From: Deinococcus sp. YIM 77859
GTDB lineage: Bacteria > Deinococcota > Deinococci > Deinococcales > Deinococcaceae
Direction: 5' to 3'
Assembly (NCBI RefSeq): GCF_000745175.1
Contig: NZ_JQNI01000004.1
Coordinates: 71,001-135,000 of the forward strand
Length of the DNA stretch: 64,000 bases
The notes below the pieces were generated by a model. That model ran no database searches. It was given only the letters and a program-made list of their open reading frames with translations, and was not told the DNA's origin. The stretch's first letter is position 1. Every line of letters begins with the position of its first letter. Shown piece after piece: positions 35,854 through 44,443 of this stretch. Made by a program: the position numbers and the translations under genes.

Positions 35854-37766
35854 CCTGGAAGGCTGGTCGCCGGATGCGGGCCGTCTTGGCGCTGTGCATC
35901 GCCCTGAGCCTGAGTTGGCTCTCCGGCGCCGCCGCGCACGCCTTCCTGGTCAACACCCTCCCGCGGGCCGGGGCGCGCTTTAGCGAGGCGCCACGCCAGC
36001 TCGCATTGCAGTTCAGTGAACCGGTGAGTCCGCGCTCGGCCCAGGTCAGGGTCCGCGCCCTGAAGGGGGACGCACTGGAGGTTCGTGAGCTTCACCCTGG
36101 GGCCGACGCCCGGAACCTGCTGGCGACCCTGCCATCACTGAAGCCGGGCGTGTACGTGGTGTCCTGGCAGGTGGTGGCGGCGGACGGGCACCTCTCCAGC
36201 GGGGAGTTCGCCTTCGGCGTGGGTTCCGAGGGGGCGATCCCCGGGTTGCAGGACAACGTGGACGGGGTGCCGCTTCCCTGGGTGACGGGGAGCGCCCTGC
36301 TGCTGGTGGGGCTCGCCCTCGCGCTGGGCGGGTGGATCAGCGAGCGATACGTGTGGAGGGGGCAGAGCGTCCCGCGCGCGTGGATCGGCCTGGGCGCGGT
36401 TCTGGCCGTGCTGGGCGGCGCCGTGCAGCTCGTGTCCCTGGCTAGCGCTGGCCCGCAGGCCGTCAACACGGTCCTGACTGGCCGCCCGGGCGTCGCGGCG
36501 TCCCTGGCGCTGCTGGCCTTCCTGGTGAGCGCCCTCATGGCCAGGGGTCGCGCGCGGCCTTTCGTGGGCCTCCCGTTGGGCGTCGGGGCGCTGGCCGTGG
36601 CGTGGCAGGGGCACCTGGGCAACGCCGAGAGTTTCTGGTTCACGCCGCTCGGTCTGGCGCACCTGCTGCTCGCCGCGGTCTGGGTCGGAGCCCTGGTCCA
36701 CCTCGCGCAGGTGCTGTGGTCGGGGAGGGCCACCGGGTGGACGGAAGGGATCAGGGCGGGCACCGGGCGGTACGCGGGGCTGGCGGCCTGGACGGTGGGG
36801 CCGCTCCTGCTGCTCGGTCTGGTCCTGGCGTGGCCGAAGTTCGCAGTCCCGGATGAACTGTGGACGACGCAGTACGGGCGGCTGCTCCTCGCCAAGGTCG
36901 CCGCAGCGCTCGCCGCCCTGGCGCTGGCCTGGCTGGCCCGCACTCGGGCGATGCCGTCCCGAACGACCACCCCCTCGCGCCTGTCGCGGTTGGTGCCCGG
37001 GGAAGCTGTCGCGCTGCTGGGCGTGTTGCTCCTGAGCGCGGGGCTGGTGAACGCCACCCCGCCGCAGGCGCTCACGGCCGCAAACATCCTCGGCGCGCCT
37101 CCTGCGGGCTCGGCGGTGCGCGCAGCCGATCAGGTCGGATTCCTGAGCGTGTACGTCACGGCCACCGAGGGGGAACTGCGCGTACAGGTCACGCAACCCA
37201 CCGGAAAGCCGGGCGAGAAGACGCGTGTCTGGGTGAGTGGCGGGGGGCCTGCTGGAAGCTTCACGCTGTACCCGCGTTCCTGCGGCCGGGGGTGTTTTCG
37301 CGCTCCGTACGAGTGGAAGAATGGGGAAACGACTGTCCAGGTGAGGGTGACCGACCCGGAGTGGCCAGGTGGGAGGGCCACGGTGAAGCTGCGCTGGCCA
37401 CCCGGCCCGGATCAGGCGGGGCGGCTCGCGCGGGTGGTGGAGGCCATGAAGCGTGCGGGAAGCTTTACCGTGACGGAGCAGGCGCTCAACAGCCTGGACC
37501 CGTCTCCCCATTCCTTTCCGCTGACGGCAGAGACGCTCGCCGCGACCGACCTCTACCTGGGCGGTGGGGCGGAGGACGTGCGGGAGGTGGGACGCGACGA
37601 AGAGGGCCACACCGTGCTGTCGCTGTTCGTTCCCGGCTCCAGCATCTGGTACGAGCTGCATGTCGACGGGCGCAACCGCATCCGGCGGGAACGGGTCGTT
37701 GGCCCCTCATACGCTGTCCAGCGTGAGATCGCGTACCCTCCATCCCAGAAAGGGGACTTGCCTTGA
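35850..37766 (+). CDS. CopC-CopD fusion copper-resistance protein
   Basis: 638 aa. Signal peptide to about residue 29, then CopC with mature N-terminus HAFLVNTLPRAGARFSEAPR, in which the N-terminal His and later HPGAD and ADGHLSSGEF supply copper ligands. Eight membrane helices of CopD type (about 145-420) include FWFTPLGLAHLLLAAVWVGAL, then an outside C-terminal domain from about 430 with CGRGCF. The family binds Cu(II) outside and moves copper inward or handles periplasmic copper. Overlaps the SHOCT gene upstream and the next membrane gene downstream. Confidence 0.93.
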   Translation: MTWKAGRRMRAVLALCIALSLSWLSGAAAHAFLVNTLPRAGARFSEAPRQLALQFSEPVSPRSAQVRVRALKGDALEVRELHPGADARNLLATLPSLKPGVYVVSWQVVAADGHLSSGEFAFGVGSEGAIPGLQDNVDGVPLPWVTGSALLLVGLALALGGWISERYVWRGQSVPRAWIGLGAVLAVLGGAVQLVSLASAGPQAVNTVLTGRPGVAASLALLAFLVSALMARGRARPFVGLPLGVGALAVAWQGHLGNAESFWFTPLGLAHLLLAAVWVGALVHLAQVLWSGRATGWTEGIRAGTGRYAGLAAWTVGPLLLLGLVLAWPKFAVPDELWTTQYGRLLLAKVAAALAALALAWLARTRAMPSRTTTPSRLSRLVPGEAVALLGVLLLSAGLVNATPPQALTAANILGAPPAGSAVRAADQVGFLSVYVTATEGELRVQVTQPTGKPGEKTRVWVSGGGPAGSFTLYPRSCGRGCFRAPYEWKNGETTVQVRVTDPEWPGGRATVKLRWPPGPDQAGRLARVVEAMKRAGSFTVTEQALNSLDPSPHSFPLTAETLAATDLYLGGGAEDVREVGRDEEGHTVLSLFVPGSSIWYELHVDGRNRIRRERVVGPSYAVQREIAYPPSQKGDLP

Positions 37767-38221
37767 CCAGCCGGATACAGTCCTTCACCGACCTGCGCAT
37801 TCCGCTGGCGGCGGGCCTCTCCATGCTGGCGGCCGTCCTTCACGGCGGGGTGACCGGCGCGCATTTCGAGGAGTGGTTCGGGTACGGCCTGTTCTTCCTG
37901 GTGGCGACGGCCACGCAGTTCGTCTGGGGCGGCTTCCTGCTGCTGCGTTACTTTGAGACGAAAGCGGCGCAAAACGACCCTTTCCCCCGGGTGGGGAGCA
38001 GCCGACTGGAAGTGCCGTACTCCTGGGCTGGCGTGCTTGGGAACCTGCTGATCGCCGGGATGTACTTCGTCACCCGCACGGTCGGGATTCCCTTTTTCGG
38101 GCCGGAGGCGGGTGAGATTGAGCGATGGGACGCCTTTGGGCTGATCACCACCTCCCTGGAACTGCTGCTCGTGGCGCTGCTGCTGGTGATGATCACCGGG
38201 AGGCGGCATCAGCAGACCTGA
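37763..38221 (+). CDS. Four-helix membrane protein (intact copy)
   Basis: 152-aa protein with four membrane helices: LAAGLSMLAAVLHGGVTGAH, YGLFFLVATATQFVWGGFLL, YSWAGVLGNLLIAGMYFVT, LELLLVALLLVMI. Conserved charged and polar positions (HGGVTGAHFEEWFGY, RTVGIPFFGPEAGE) sit between helices. I do not recognise a named family. The TTG start (37763) overlaps the CopC-CopD stop by 4 bp, with GGGGA upstream. Two broken copies exist at 11661 and 49139, so the gene recurs in this island. Probably works with CopC-CopD. Confidence 0.75.
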   Translation: MTSRIQSFTDLRIPLAAGLSMLAAVLHGGVTGAHFEEWFGYGLFFLVATATQFVWGGFLLLRYFETKAAQNDPFPRVGSSRLEVPYSWAGVLGNLLIAGMYFVTRTVGIPFFGPEAGEIERWDAFGLITTSLELLLVALLLVMITGRRHQQT

Positions 38222-38605
38222 CCGGGTTGCCAGCGCCCCCAGGACCGCACTCTCGTCGCTGCCAATGTTCCCAGTCCTCGACCTGGAGGCCCGCGGTGGC
38301 CGCCACTTCACGGCCAGACGCCGCACCGGCCTCGTTTATTGCCTGCACGGTAGCGTCGTGGACGGGGAAAAGAGACAGCACGTCCGGTTGGGCGTCATGG
38401 TTGTGCGGGGGTTGCTCGGCAAGGTGCAGGAGGTCCACCCGCGACGGAAAGTCCGCAAAGATAAAGTGCCGCCGGGCGTGCTGATCGGGAAGACTGCGGT
38501 CGTCGTGGGGAGGTGAGGCGAAGCCCAGCCCCGTGGGAGGAACAAGGGGTGCAGCCGATCAGGTCAGGCCACTTGCGCCCGTGGGCACGAAGGGCTCATC
38601 CCTCC
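38222..38605 (-). other. Region with a coding-like minus-strand frame, unidentified
   Basis: About 380 bases between convergent genes. On the minus strand one frame (about 38500-38193) is open for roughly 100 codons with a coding-like composition: FADFPSRVDLLHLAEQPP, LSLFPVHDATVQAINEAGA, REVAATAGLQVEDWEHWQ. No start with a ribosome site and no family recognised; it may be the tail of a lost gene. Confidence 0.35.
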
Positions 38606-40141
38606 TCATTCCAGCCCTTCCTCGTAATGCACCCCGCCCAGGGCGTTGTTCAGGCCCTCCGCCAGGGTCGGGTGGATGTGGATCATGTCCTGCAAGTCGG
38701 TGTACCGCGCACCAAGCTGCATCGCCGTCACGAACTCGTGCACCAGTTCCGCTCCCTCGGCCATCAGCACCGCCGCACCCAGGATGCGGTCAGTCGCTGC
38801 GTCCGCCACCACCTTGATCAGTCCCCGCGTCTCCCCGAGGGCCCGCGCTTTGGCGACCTTGCGCGCCTCGTACCGCCCGATCTTCAGCTTGAAGCCCGCC
38901 GCCCGTGCCGCGCGTTCGGAAAGTCCCACTCGCCCGAGCTGGGGGTCGGTGAACACGCCCCACGGCACCACCCGGTCCCGGATGCTCAGGTCCTGCCCCT
39001 TGACGACGTTCTGGTAGATGATCCGCGCGTCATCCCGCGCGGTGTGCGTGAACATCGGCCCGCCCCGCACGTCCCCCAGCGCCCAGATGCCGGGCGCGGT
39101 CGTCTCCAGCCGGTCGTTGATCCGGATGAAGCCGTGCTCGTCGAGGTCCACGCCGGCGTGCTCCAGACCGAGCCCATCCGTGTTCGGCACGCGCCCTGCG
39201 GCGATCATCAGGTGGGTTCCGGCATAGGTGCGGTCCTCGCCGTCCACCGTGGCCGTGACCCGCACGTGCCCCTCGCCGCCCTCCACGCGCTGCGCACGTG
39301 CCTCCACGACGACCTCGATGCCCTCGGCCTCCAGTGCCTCCCTCAGCGCCGTCGTGATGTCTTCGTCCTCGCTCGCCAACAGGTGCGGCGCACTTTGCAA
39401 CACCGTCACGTCACTGCCGAAGCGGCGGTACATCTGTGCGAACTCCCCCCCGATGTACCCGCCGCCCACGATGACCAGGTGCGGGGGGACCTCACGCAGT
39501 TCCATCGCCGTGGTGGAGTCGAGGAACGGCACGCCCTCCAGCCCCTCGATCCCAGGCACCCGGTTGCGCGTTCCGACCGCGATGAAGACCCGCTCCGCAC
39601 TGATCTCCTCCCCGTTCACCTCCAAGCGGCGCTCCCCAACGAACCGCGCGTTCCCACGAATCAGGGTGAGGTTCTTGTTCTGCGCGACGTTCCGCTCGGA
39701 CCCGGCGCGGATGCTGCGCACGAGATCGTCCTTGCGGTCCACCACCCGGCCGAGATGCACGCGCACCTCGCCGGTCTCCACGCCCCACTGCTCGCTCAGG
39801 TAAGCCAGGTGCGCGACCCGGGCGCTGGCGATCATCGTCTTGGTGGGAATGCAGCCCCGGTTCAGGCACGTCCCGCCGAGTTCCGCGCGTTCGATCAAGG
39901 CCGTCTTGAAGCCCTTGTACGCGAGGCGGTGCGCCAGGGGCACGCCAGCCATCCCACCACCCAGCACGATGGCGTCGTAGTGCGTGCCTATTCCCGTGCT
40001 CGGGGCCACCCCTTGGGTCTCCTGCGAGGCGTCACTGGCAGGATCGCTGGGGCGGGCGATGGACTCGAACGTCGCCTGGTCACGGGTGTCCTCAATCTTG
40101 TTCACGTCGGGTTGAGTGCGGTCGTTCGGCTGGTCCGGCAT
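38606..40141 (-). CDS. Mercuric reductase-like flavoprotein without C-terminal Cys pair
   Basis: 511-aa pyridine nucleotide-disulfide oxidoreductase. FAD motif AIVLGGGMAGVPLAHRLA near 60, redox-active pair GGTCLNRGCIPTKT, NAD(P) motif VIVGGGYIGGEF, GALGDV-like GIWALGDVRGG, and dimerisation HIHPTLAEGLNNAL. It lacks the N-terminal HMA domain and ends VHYEEGLE, so the C-terminal vicinal Cys pair that MerA uses to bind Hg(II) is absent. The first 50 residues are a polar extension. Last gene of the operon merR/CopZ-like/MerE-like. Either a distinct reductase or one that takes Hg from a partner. Confidence 0.88.
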   Translation of the reverse strand: MPDQPNDRTQPDVNKIEDTRDQATFESIARPSDPASDASQETQGVAPSTGIGTHYDAIVLGGGMAGVPLAHRLAYKGFKTALIERAELGGTCLNRGCIPTKTMIASARVAHLAYLSEQWGVETGEVRVHLGRVVDRKDDLVRSIRAGSERNVAQNKNLTLIRGNARFVGERRLEVNGEEISAERVFIAVGTRNRVPGIEGLEGVPFLDSTTAMELREVPPHLVIVGGGYIGGEFAQMYRRFGSDVTVLQSAPHLLASEDEDITTALREALEAEGIEVVVEARAQRVEGGEGHVRVTATVDGEDRTYAGTHLMIAAGRVPNTDGLGLEHAGVDLDEHGFIRINDRLETTAPGIWALGDVRGGPMFTHTARDDARIIYQNVVKGQDLSIRDRVVPWGVFTDPQLGRVGLSERAARAAGFKLKIGRYEARKVAKARALGETRGLIKVVADAATDRILGAAVLMAEGAELVHEFVTAMQLGARYTDLQDMIHIHPTLAEGLNNALGGVHYEEGLE

Positions 40142-40184
40142 GTTGACCTCCTGGGGAGGGGGAAGGGAGCGGCTGCGGCTTGTA

Positions 40185-40442
40185 TCAGGCGGGAGTGGAG
40201 GGAGCGCCGCTGGCCTGGCGCTTCAGCCGGCGCTGGCCGAGCCACAGGGCGAACACGAAGTACCCGGTGGCGAGGGCCAGGACGAGCGGCATGGTCCGGC
40301 CCAGGAACCCCGCGACGACCCCGCCGCCGAAACCACCAATCAGCAGCGCAAGCAGGACGGGCAGATGACAGGGGCACAGCAGCAGGGCACTGCCGAGCAG
40401 CAGGTATGCGCGGAGGTGGCTCACCGGCTTCCTCAGCAGCAT
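40185..40442 (-). CDS. MerE-like mercury transport protein
   Basis: 85-aa two-helix membrane protein. The signature ALLLCPCHLPVLLALLIGG carries the CPCHLP metal motif of MerE, and the second helix is TMPLVLALATGYFVFALWLG; the tail is basic (QRRLKRQ). MerE moves Hg(II) and methylmercury inward for reduction. ATG 40442 overlaps the preceding gene stop by 10 bp. Small and easily missed, but motif and position are convincing. Confidence 0.85.
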   Translation of the reverse strand: MLLRKPVSHLRAYLLLGSALLLCPCHLPVLLALLIGGFGGGVVAGFLGRTMPLVLALATGYFVFALWLGQRRLKRQASGAPSTPA

Positions 40443-40918
40443 CCGGCACGCCCTTTCTCGGCGGGGGTCTGGAGGGCGGCCAGGGTGCGGTTCACGTTCC
40501 CCAGGCAGCAGCTTCCCTGGGGGTTGTTCACCTCGCACCCGCAGCGTCCGGCCTGGATGTGCGCCTGGATCGACTGAGGAATGGCTCCGGGATGTCCCTC
40601 CCGGACGGCGTGCTCCAGATCGGCGCGGGTATGACCAAAGCAGTAGCAGACGGGGGTGAGCCCTCGCTCGTCCCTCTGGAAGACGGGCACCTTCACTTCC
40701 GCCTGCTGGTAGGTCTGGGAGGCGCTGAAGTACACGACGTCGCAGGCCGCGTCCGGGCAGAAGCGGTGCGTCTCCTGCGGATCGAGGGTGGCGAGCGCCG
40801 CTGGAGTCAGCAGGGCCTTGAGGGTGATGAGCTTCACGGCCCTGGCCGTGGTGGCACAAACAGGACAGGTGGTCACCGCGACCGGCATGGTCGGAGCGCA
40901 GCAATCAGGGGTGGTCAT
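40433..40918 (-). CDS. CopZ-like iron-sulfur metallochaperone
   Basis: 161-aa Cys-rich protein resembling the N-terminal zinc plus 2Fe-2S domain of Archaeoglobus CopZ. Zinc-type part: TTCPVC, RFCPDAACDVVYFS. BFD-like cluster part: VCYCFGHTRADLEHAV with GRCGCEVNNPQGSCCLGNV. Additional CC pairs occur at the N-terminus (PDCCAPT) and at the very C-terminus (GRAGCC). It lies between merR and merE-like genes. Likely receives soft metal (Hg or Cu) or electrons for the reductase. Its C-terminal Gly-Cys-Cys recalls the tail missing from the reductase. Confidence 0.82.
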   Translation of the reverse strand: MTTPDCCAPTMPVAVTTCPVCATTARAVKLITLKALLTPAALATLDPQETHRFCPDAACDVVYFSASQTYQQAEVKVPVFQRDERGLTPVCYCFGHTRADLEHAVREGHPGAIPQSIQAHIQAGRCGCEVNNPQGSCCLGNVNRTLAALQTPAEKGRAGCC

Positions 40919-40960
40919 GCCCCGAGGCTAGGATCTCCCGCCCAGGGGAGAGTCAAGCCC
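40919..40960 (-). promoter_or_regulatory. MerR-type promoter overlapping merR stop
   Basis: On the minus strand TTGACT (its TGA is the merR stop codon) and TAGCCT are separated by 20 bp, the over-long spacing typical of MerR-activated promoters. Between them lies the dyad CTCCC-CTGGGC-GGGAG. The downstream gene starts 12 bp after the -10 element. Strong case for metal-dependent activation by the protein encoded just upstream. Confidence 0.8.
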
Positions 40961-41372
40961 TGGGCGTGTCTTCCAGGTAGACGCATCCCGCGGAATCGCA
41001 GGCGGGGTCGGGGTGTTCCTCCGCCCACGTCACCCTGGCCTGCAACTGCGCTTCGAGCGCCTGGAGTTGCGCGATCTGTGCCCGCACCGTCTTCAGATGC
41101 GCGTCGAGGTCAGCCTTGACGTGCGCGCAGGGTTTCTGCCCGTCCTGACGGGCCAGGAGAATCCGGCGGATCTCGTCGAGGGTGAAGCCGGTGGCCTGCG
41201 CGGAGCGGATGAAGCGGACCTGCTCGGTGGCCTCGGGCGGGTAGTGTCGGTAGCCGCTGGGGCGGCGCTCCACGGTCAGCAGGCCGAAGTCCGTCCAGTA
41301 GCGCAAGGCCTTGACGCTCTCGCCGGTCAACGCGGCGAGTTGACCGATGGGCATGTCAGCGAGGTCCGTCAT
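40953..41372 (-). CDS. MerR-family metal-responsive activator (mer-like operon)
   Basis: 139 aa from ATG 41372. Winged helix: IGQLAALTGESVKALRYWTD and SGYRHYPPEATEQVRFI. Dimerisation helix around KADLDAHLKTVRAQIAQLQA. Metal cysteines: PCAH at about residue 82 and the C-terminal PACDSAGCVYLED. This three-Cys layout fits MerR/ZntR/PbrR subgroups. It directly precedes the genes it probably activates, rather than being divergent as in classic mer operons. Hg is the likely ligand given MerE-like and reductase genes; Cd/Pb/Zn not excluded. Confidence 0.88.
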   Translation of the reverse strand: MTDLADMPIGQLAALTGESVKALRYWTDFGLLTVERRPSGYRHYPPEATEQVRFIRSAQATGFTLDEIRRILLARQDGQKPCAHVKADLDAHLKTVRAQIAQLQALEAQLQARVTWAEEHPDPACDSAGCVYLEDTPRA

Positions 41373-41727
41373 GCCCTGATCCTGACCGATCCGTGGGAAG
41401 TGATGGTGACGCGGCGCGGCAGGTAGGCCGGACCAGAGTGAAAAACGCTTCAAGTTTCCGGCAGTCATTTGGGTGAGCAAGTCCGAGGTCGTGTGGATGA
41501 ACCCACGCGCTCGGCGGTTCCGGGCCGTCCACTCGGTCGCCGCATGTGATTGGGGAGCCCGAGGTGGGCTCAGGAACGCGGGCCTTGACGGTCTCGCCGG
41601 TCTCGTGAGCGAGACGCTCCCTGGAGCGCTCGTCCGGCAGGGTTATCCGAGGGGCATAAGGGCGCTTGGGGGCGGACGTGGGATGGCGGCTCCCGTCCGC
41701 CAAGTCGAGGCGAAGCAGGCGATGGAG
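41373..41727. other. Intergenic region upstream of merR gene
   Basis: About 350 bases between the merR start and the end of the MFS pseudogene. No convincing gene or operator was seen; the promoter of merR should be here. Confidence 0.35.
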
Positions 41728-42887
41728 CTAGGCACCGGGCGCCGGGACCTCTCGCGGCGCAGCTCCCCAGGCTACCCAGACGGCCAGACCCGCCAGGAGG
41801 GCCAGCAAGGTCAGTGACCACCCATACCCCCCGGAGACGGTGTAGAGCCAGCCCACGCCCAGCGGCGTGAACGCCTGCGCGAGGTTCACCGGCCGCGCCA
41901 TGCGCCCATTTGCCGTTCCAAAGGTCTCCGTCGGGTACTGCCGGGTCAGCAGCTCCGCCCGCGCCAGGGTGAGGGCGCCGCTCGCTATGCCGAACAGGAC
42001 GATGCCGCTGACCGTCAGGGGAAGAGCTGCCGGGAAGTGCAGCAGCAGCGCCCCGAGTTCCAGTCCGGCGAACAGACAGCATCACGGTCAGCGGTAGGGT
42101 GCCCAGTCGCTCCAGCAGGGGCACGAACACCACCCGTCCGGGCAGGGCGGTCAGCCCCGCTGCCAGCACCGGAGCGGACCCAGCGGCCAGCAGCAGTGGA
42201 GCGAGTTGCAACCCCACTCCGACGGTCACGATCCGGGCGAGGGTGAAGGCCAGGGTCAGCCGGACAAAGGTGCGGTCCGGGGTGAAGGAAAGCGGCACGG
42301 TTCCCACCGTCGTCCTGCCGTCCTTCGGCAGCGCCCGCCAGCTCAACAGGCCGACCGCGAGCAGCAACGCCGCGAGCCCGAACAGCGCCCCACGCAGCCC
42401 ACCCGTCAGCAGGGCGGTGGTGAGCGGGACGAAGATCGTGCTCGCCAGCCCGGCGACCAGAGTTGATCGTCAGGGTGGCCCGGGTGCGCTCCTTGCCGCT
42501 CACCACCTGCCCCAGGACGGTGAACACGGCCTCGTAGAAGGTCAGGGCCATCGCCACACCGGCCAGCAGCCATCCGATCACGAAGGGGACGTAGCTCGAC
42601 GACAGGGCCAGGAGCACGAAGGCCAGGCTGCCCAGCACCGCACCCCCGCCGATCAGGACCCGGCCGCCGCGCGCATCGAGGGCACGACCCACCGCCGGGG
42701 CAACCAGGGCCGTGACCAGGAGGGCCAGGGTGAAGGCGATGCCCGTCTGAGTGCGGGTCCAGCCCCGCTGATGCTCAGCAGCCACCGCGAGCAGCGGTTG
42801 GGCGTAGTATAGGGCACCGTAGCTGACGGTGGAGAGGACGGCCAGCGTCCACACGAGCGGGCGCTGGCCTCCCTGGAAGTCGGGCAT
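41728..42887 (-). pseudogene. MFS transporter gene with two frame changes
   Basis: Starts ATG 42887 and reads as a 12-helix MFS protein in three successive frames: WTLAVLSTVSYGALYYAQPL to RTRATLTINS (stop of similarity near 42462); then LLTGGLRGALFGLAALLLAV to LGTLPLTVMLS (near 42075); then FAGLELGALLLHFPAALPLT to AWGAAPREVPAPGA and TAG at 41728. Each break is a +1 shift; deleting one base at each gives 386 codons including stop. Either sequencing errors or early decay. It follows the arsN2/DUF6428 gene, so it is probably the arsenic-operon exporter. Confidence 0.8.
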
Positions 42888-43876
42888 CAGCCCAGCAGGA
42901 TCAGGTCGGCGCTCGTCGGGCCACAACAGCCACTCTCAGGCGCACAGCCTCCAGCGTTCTGCGCCTGATTCGTCGCAGGTTGACCGCAAGAGTCAGCCGC
43001 CTTGCACTGCACGCCCGGCGTCCGCAAATGAACGATGACCCGCCCGGCCTGGGGTTCGACGTGCGTGACGTGGTACTGCATGGCCGGAGTCACGCTGTTG
43101 CCGTACTCGAAGCGGACCTCCGCCTCCCCACGCACGGGGACGCTCCTGGCCACCCGGTCGTAGATCCCCAGGAACTTGCGGGTGGTCATGAAGCCCGCCT
43201 GCGCTTCCTGAGCATTGCCGTCCTTGAGCTGGATGACCGTCTCGCGCCAGGCGTCCGCGCGCCCGCCGCAGTCCATCGACTCGATGGTCACGGCCTTGAC
43301 CTCGGTGACGTGGTAGCCGGGACCGACCAGCAGCTCGCCGTGCAGGTGGAATTCCAGGGGAAGTTGCGGTTGGACCCGGAGGGCGTCGAGGAGTGCAAGC
43401 GTCGAGGTCTGGTCATGGATGCCGGGAATGGTCTGGGTCATGGCGTTCTCCTGGAGCGAGAGGTGCATCAGAGTGGCGGACTGAGGGCAGGCGTCTTGAA
43501 ACTCGCGGGACGCCAGCAGGGCAGTAGGAGCGGTCGAGTGAGAGATCCGGGCGAAGCCGAGGCGTGGGAAGTAGGTCTCGGCGGTGGTGGTGAGCAGGTA
43601 GATCTCCTGAAGTCCCTGGGAGCGAGCCTGGTGGAGGACCTCGCCCACGAGTTGCGCCGCGATGCCCTGTCCCTGAGCAGAGGGCGTGACCGCCACCGAG
43701 CGCAGCAGGCCGACGCTGCCGTGGGGCTCCAGTCCGGCGAGCCCGAGCAATTCGTCGCCTTCAGCGAGGAGGAAGGTGCCCAGGTGGTCCTCGACGTCCG
43801 CCGTGGGTAGATCGAGGGCCGAAAGCAGGGCGAGGATGGCGGGCAGATCGGCAGGGGCAGCACCTCGAATCAACAC
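42887..43876 (-). CDS. ArsN2-type acetyltransferase fused in frame to DUF6428 domain
   Basis: 329 codons in a single open frame from GTG 43876. Residues 1-145: GNAT acetyltransferase of the ArsN2 group ([19 protein letters not shown] acetyl-CoA loop; [19 protein letters not shown]). Residues 146-329: DUF6428 ([38 protein letters not shown]) with a Cys-rich tail ([16 protein letters not shown]). In other ars operons these are separate genes. A ribosome site (AGGAG) and ATG at 43441 lie inside, so free DUF6428 protein (184 aa) may also be made. Overlaps the marR stop. Confidence 0.8.
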   Translation of the reverse strand: MLIRGAAPADLPAILALLSALDLPTADVEDHLGTFLLAEGDELLGLAGLEPHGSVGLLRSVAVTPSAQGQGIAAQLVGEVLHQARSQGLQEIYLLTTTAETYFPRLGFARISHSTAPTALLASREFQDACPQSATLMHLSLQENAMTQTIPGIHDQTSTLALLDALRVQPQLPLEFHLHGELLVGPGYHVTEVKAVTIESMDCGGRADAWRETVIQLKDGNAQEAQAGFMTTRKFLGIYDRVARSVPVRGEAEVRFEYGNSVTPAMQYHVTHVEPQAGRVIVHLRTPGVQCKAADSCGQPATNQAQNAGGCAPESGCCGPTSADLILLG

Positions 43877-44349
43877 GCGCAGCCCCCTTCCCCGTCGAGT
43901 TCGGCCTGAAGTGCCCCGGCCAGGCCGGTCAGCAGACGGAGGGCCGCGGTCCGGTCCTGCTCTGGGAGGCGGGCCAGCACCTGGGCGGACTGGGCGTTGA
44001 GCTGGGCGTTGAGGTCCTGGGCGGCCGTATGCCCGGTGTCGGTCAGGCGCAGCAGCAGGGCGCGGCGGTCCCCGGGGTGTGGCGTCTTGGCGAGCAGGCC
44101 CTGTTCCACCAGGTCGTCGGTGCTGCGGCTGAGCCACGCCTTGTCCAGGTTGAGGCTGCGCGTCAGGGCCGTGAGGGTCTGGTCGCCCTCGCGCTCCAGG
44201 GTGGTGAGGATCACGCATTGGGTGGCGGACTGCACGTCGCAGCAGGCGAAGTTGCGCTGCTGCAACTCGGTGAACAGCCGCGTTACCGTGCGGAGTAGCG
44301 CCCCTGTCTGACTCACCTCCTCCACTTTGTTGTCTTTAGCAACGGTCAT
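43870..44349 (-). CDS. MarR-family regulator of arsenic operon
   Basis: 159 aa. MarR winged helix: [20 protein letters not shown] (recognition) and wing [16 protein letters not shown]. Cysteines at [10 protein letters not shown] and at the C-terminus GGCAC could bind As(III). ATG 44349 is chosen; upstream in-frame codons fall in the operator region. Two GTTG-N7-CAAC type inverted repeats flank the start (44329-44343 and 44377-44391). First gene of the unit with arsN2-DUF6428 and MFS. Confidence 0.88.
   Translation of the reverse strand: MTVAKDNKVEEVSQTGALLRTVTRLFTELQQRNFACCDVQSATQCVILTTLEREGDQTLTALTRSLNLDKAWLSRSTDDLVEQGLLAKTPHPGDRRALLLRLTDTGHTAAQDLNAQLNAQSAQVLARLPEQDRTAALRLLTGLAGALQAELDGEGGCAC
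44329..44343. promoter_or_regulatory. MarR-type inverted repeat inside marR start
   Basis: GTTGTCTTTAGCAAC, arms GTTG/CAAC, lies within the first codons of the marR gene. It pairs in design with 44377-44391, 48 bp away centre to centre. Probable autoregulatory site. Confidence 0.6.
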
Positions 44350-44376
44350 GCGGCGACTGTACGCTCGTCCCACTTG

Positions 44377-44391
44377 GTTGTCAATAACAAC
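44377..44391. promoter_or_regulatory. MarR-type inverted repeat upstream of marR
   Basis: GTTGTCAATAACAAC has perfect 5-bp arms (GTTGT/ACAAC). It lies 28-42 bp before the marR ATG in the promoter zone. Shares GTTGTC and CAAC with the site at 44329. Confidence 0.7.
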
Positions 44392-44443
44392 TAAAGGAGA
44401 CAACAGGAGGCGAGCGGGCACACCTCTCCCCTGGGCTTCGTTC

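Noticed and set aside
38513..41119. 868-codon plus-strand frame across the mer-like operon
   Set aside because: It covers four minus-strand genes with clear motifs and has no recognisable domain itself.
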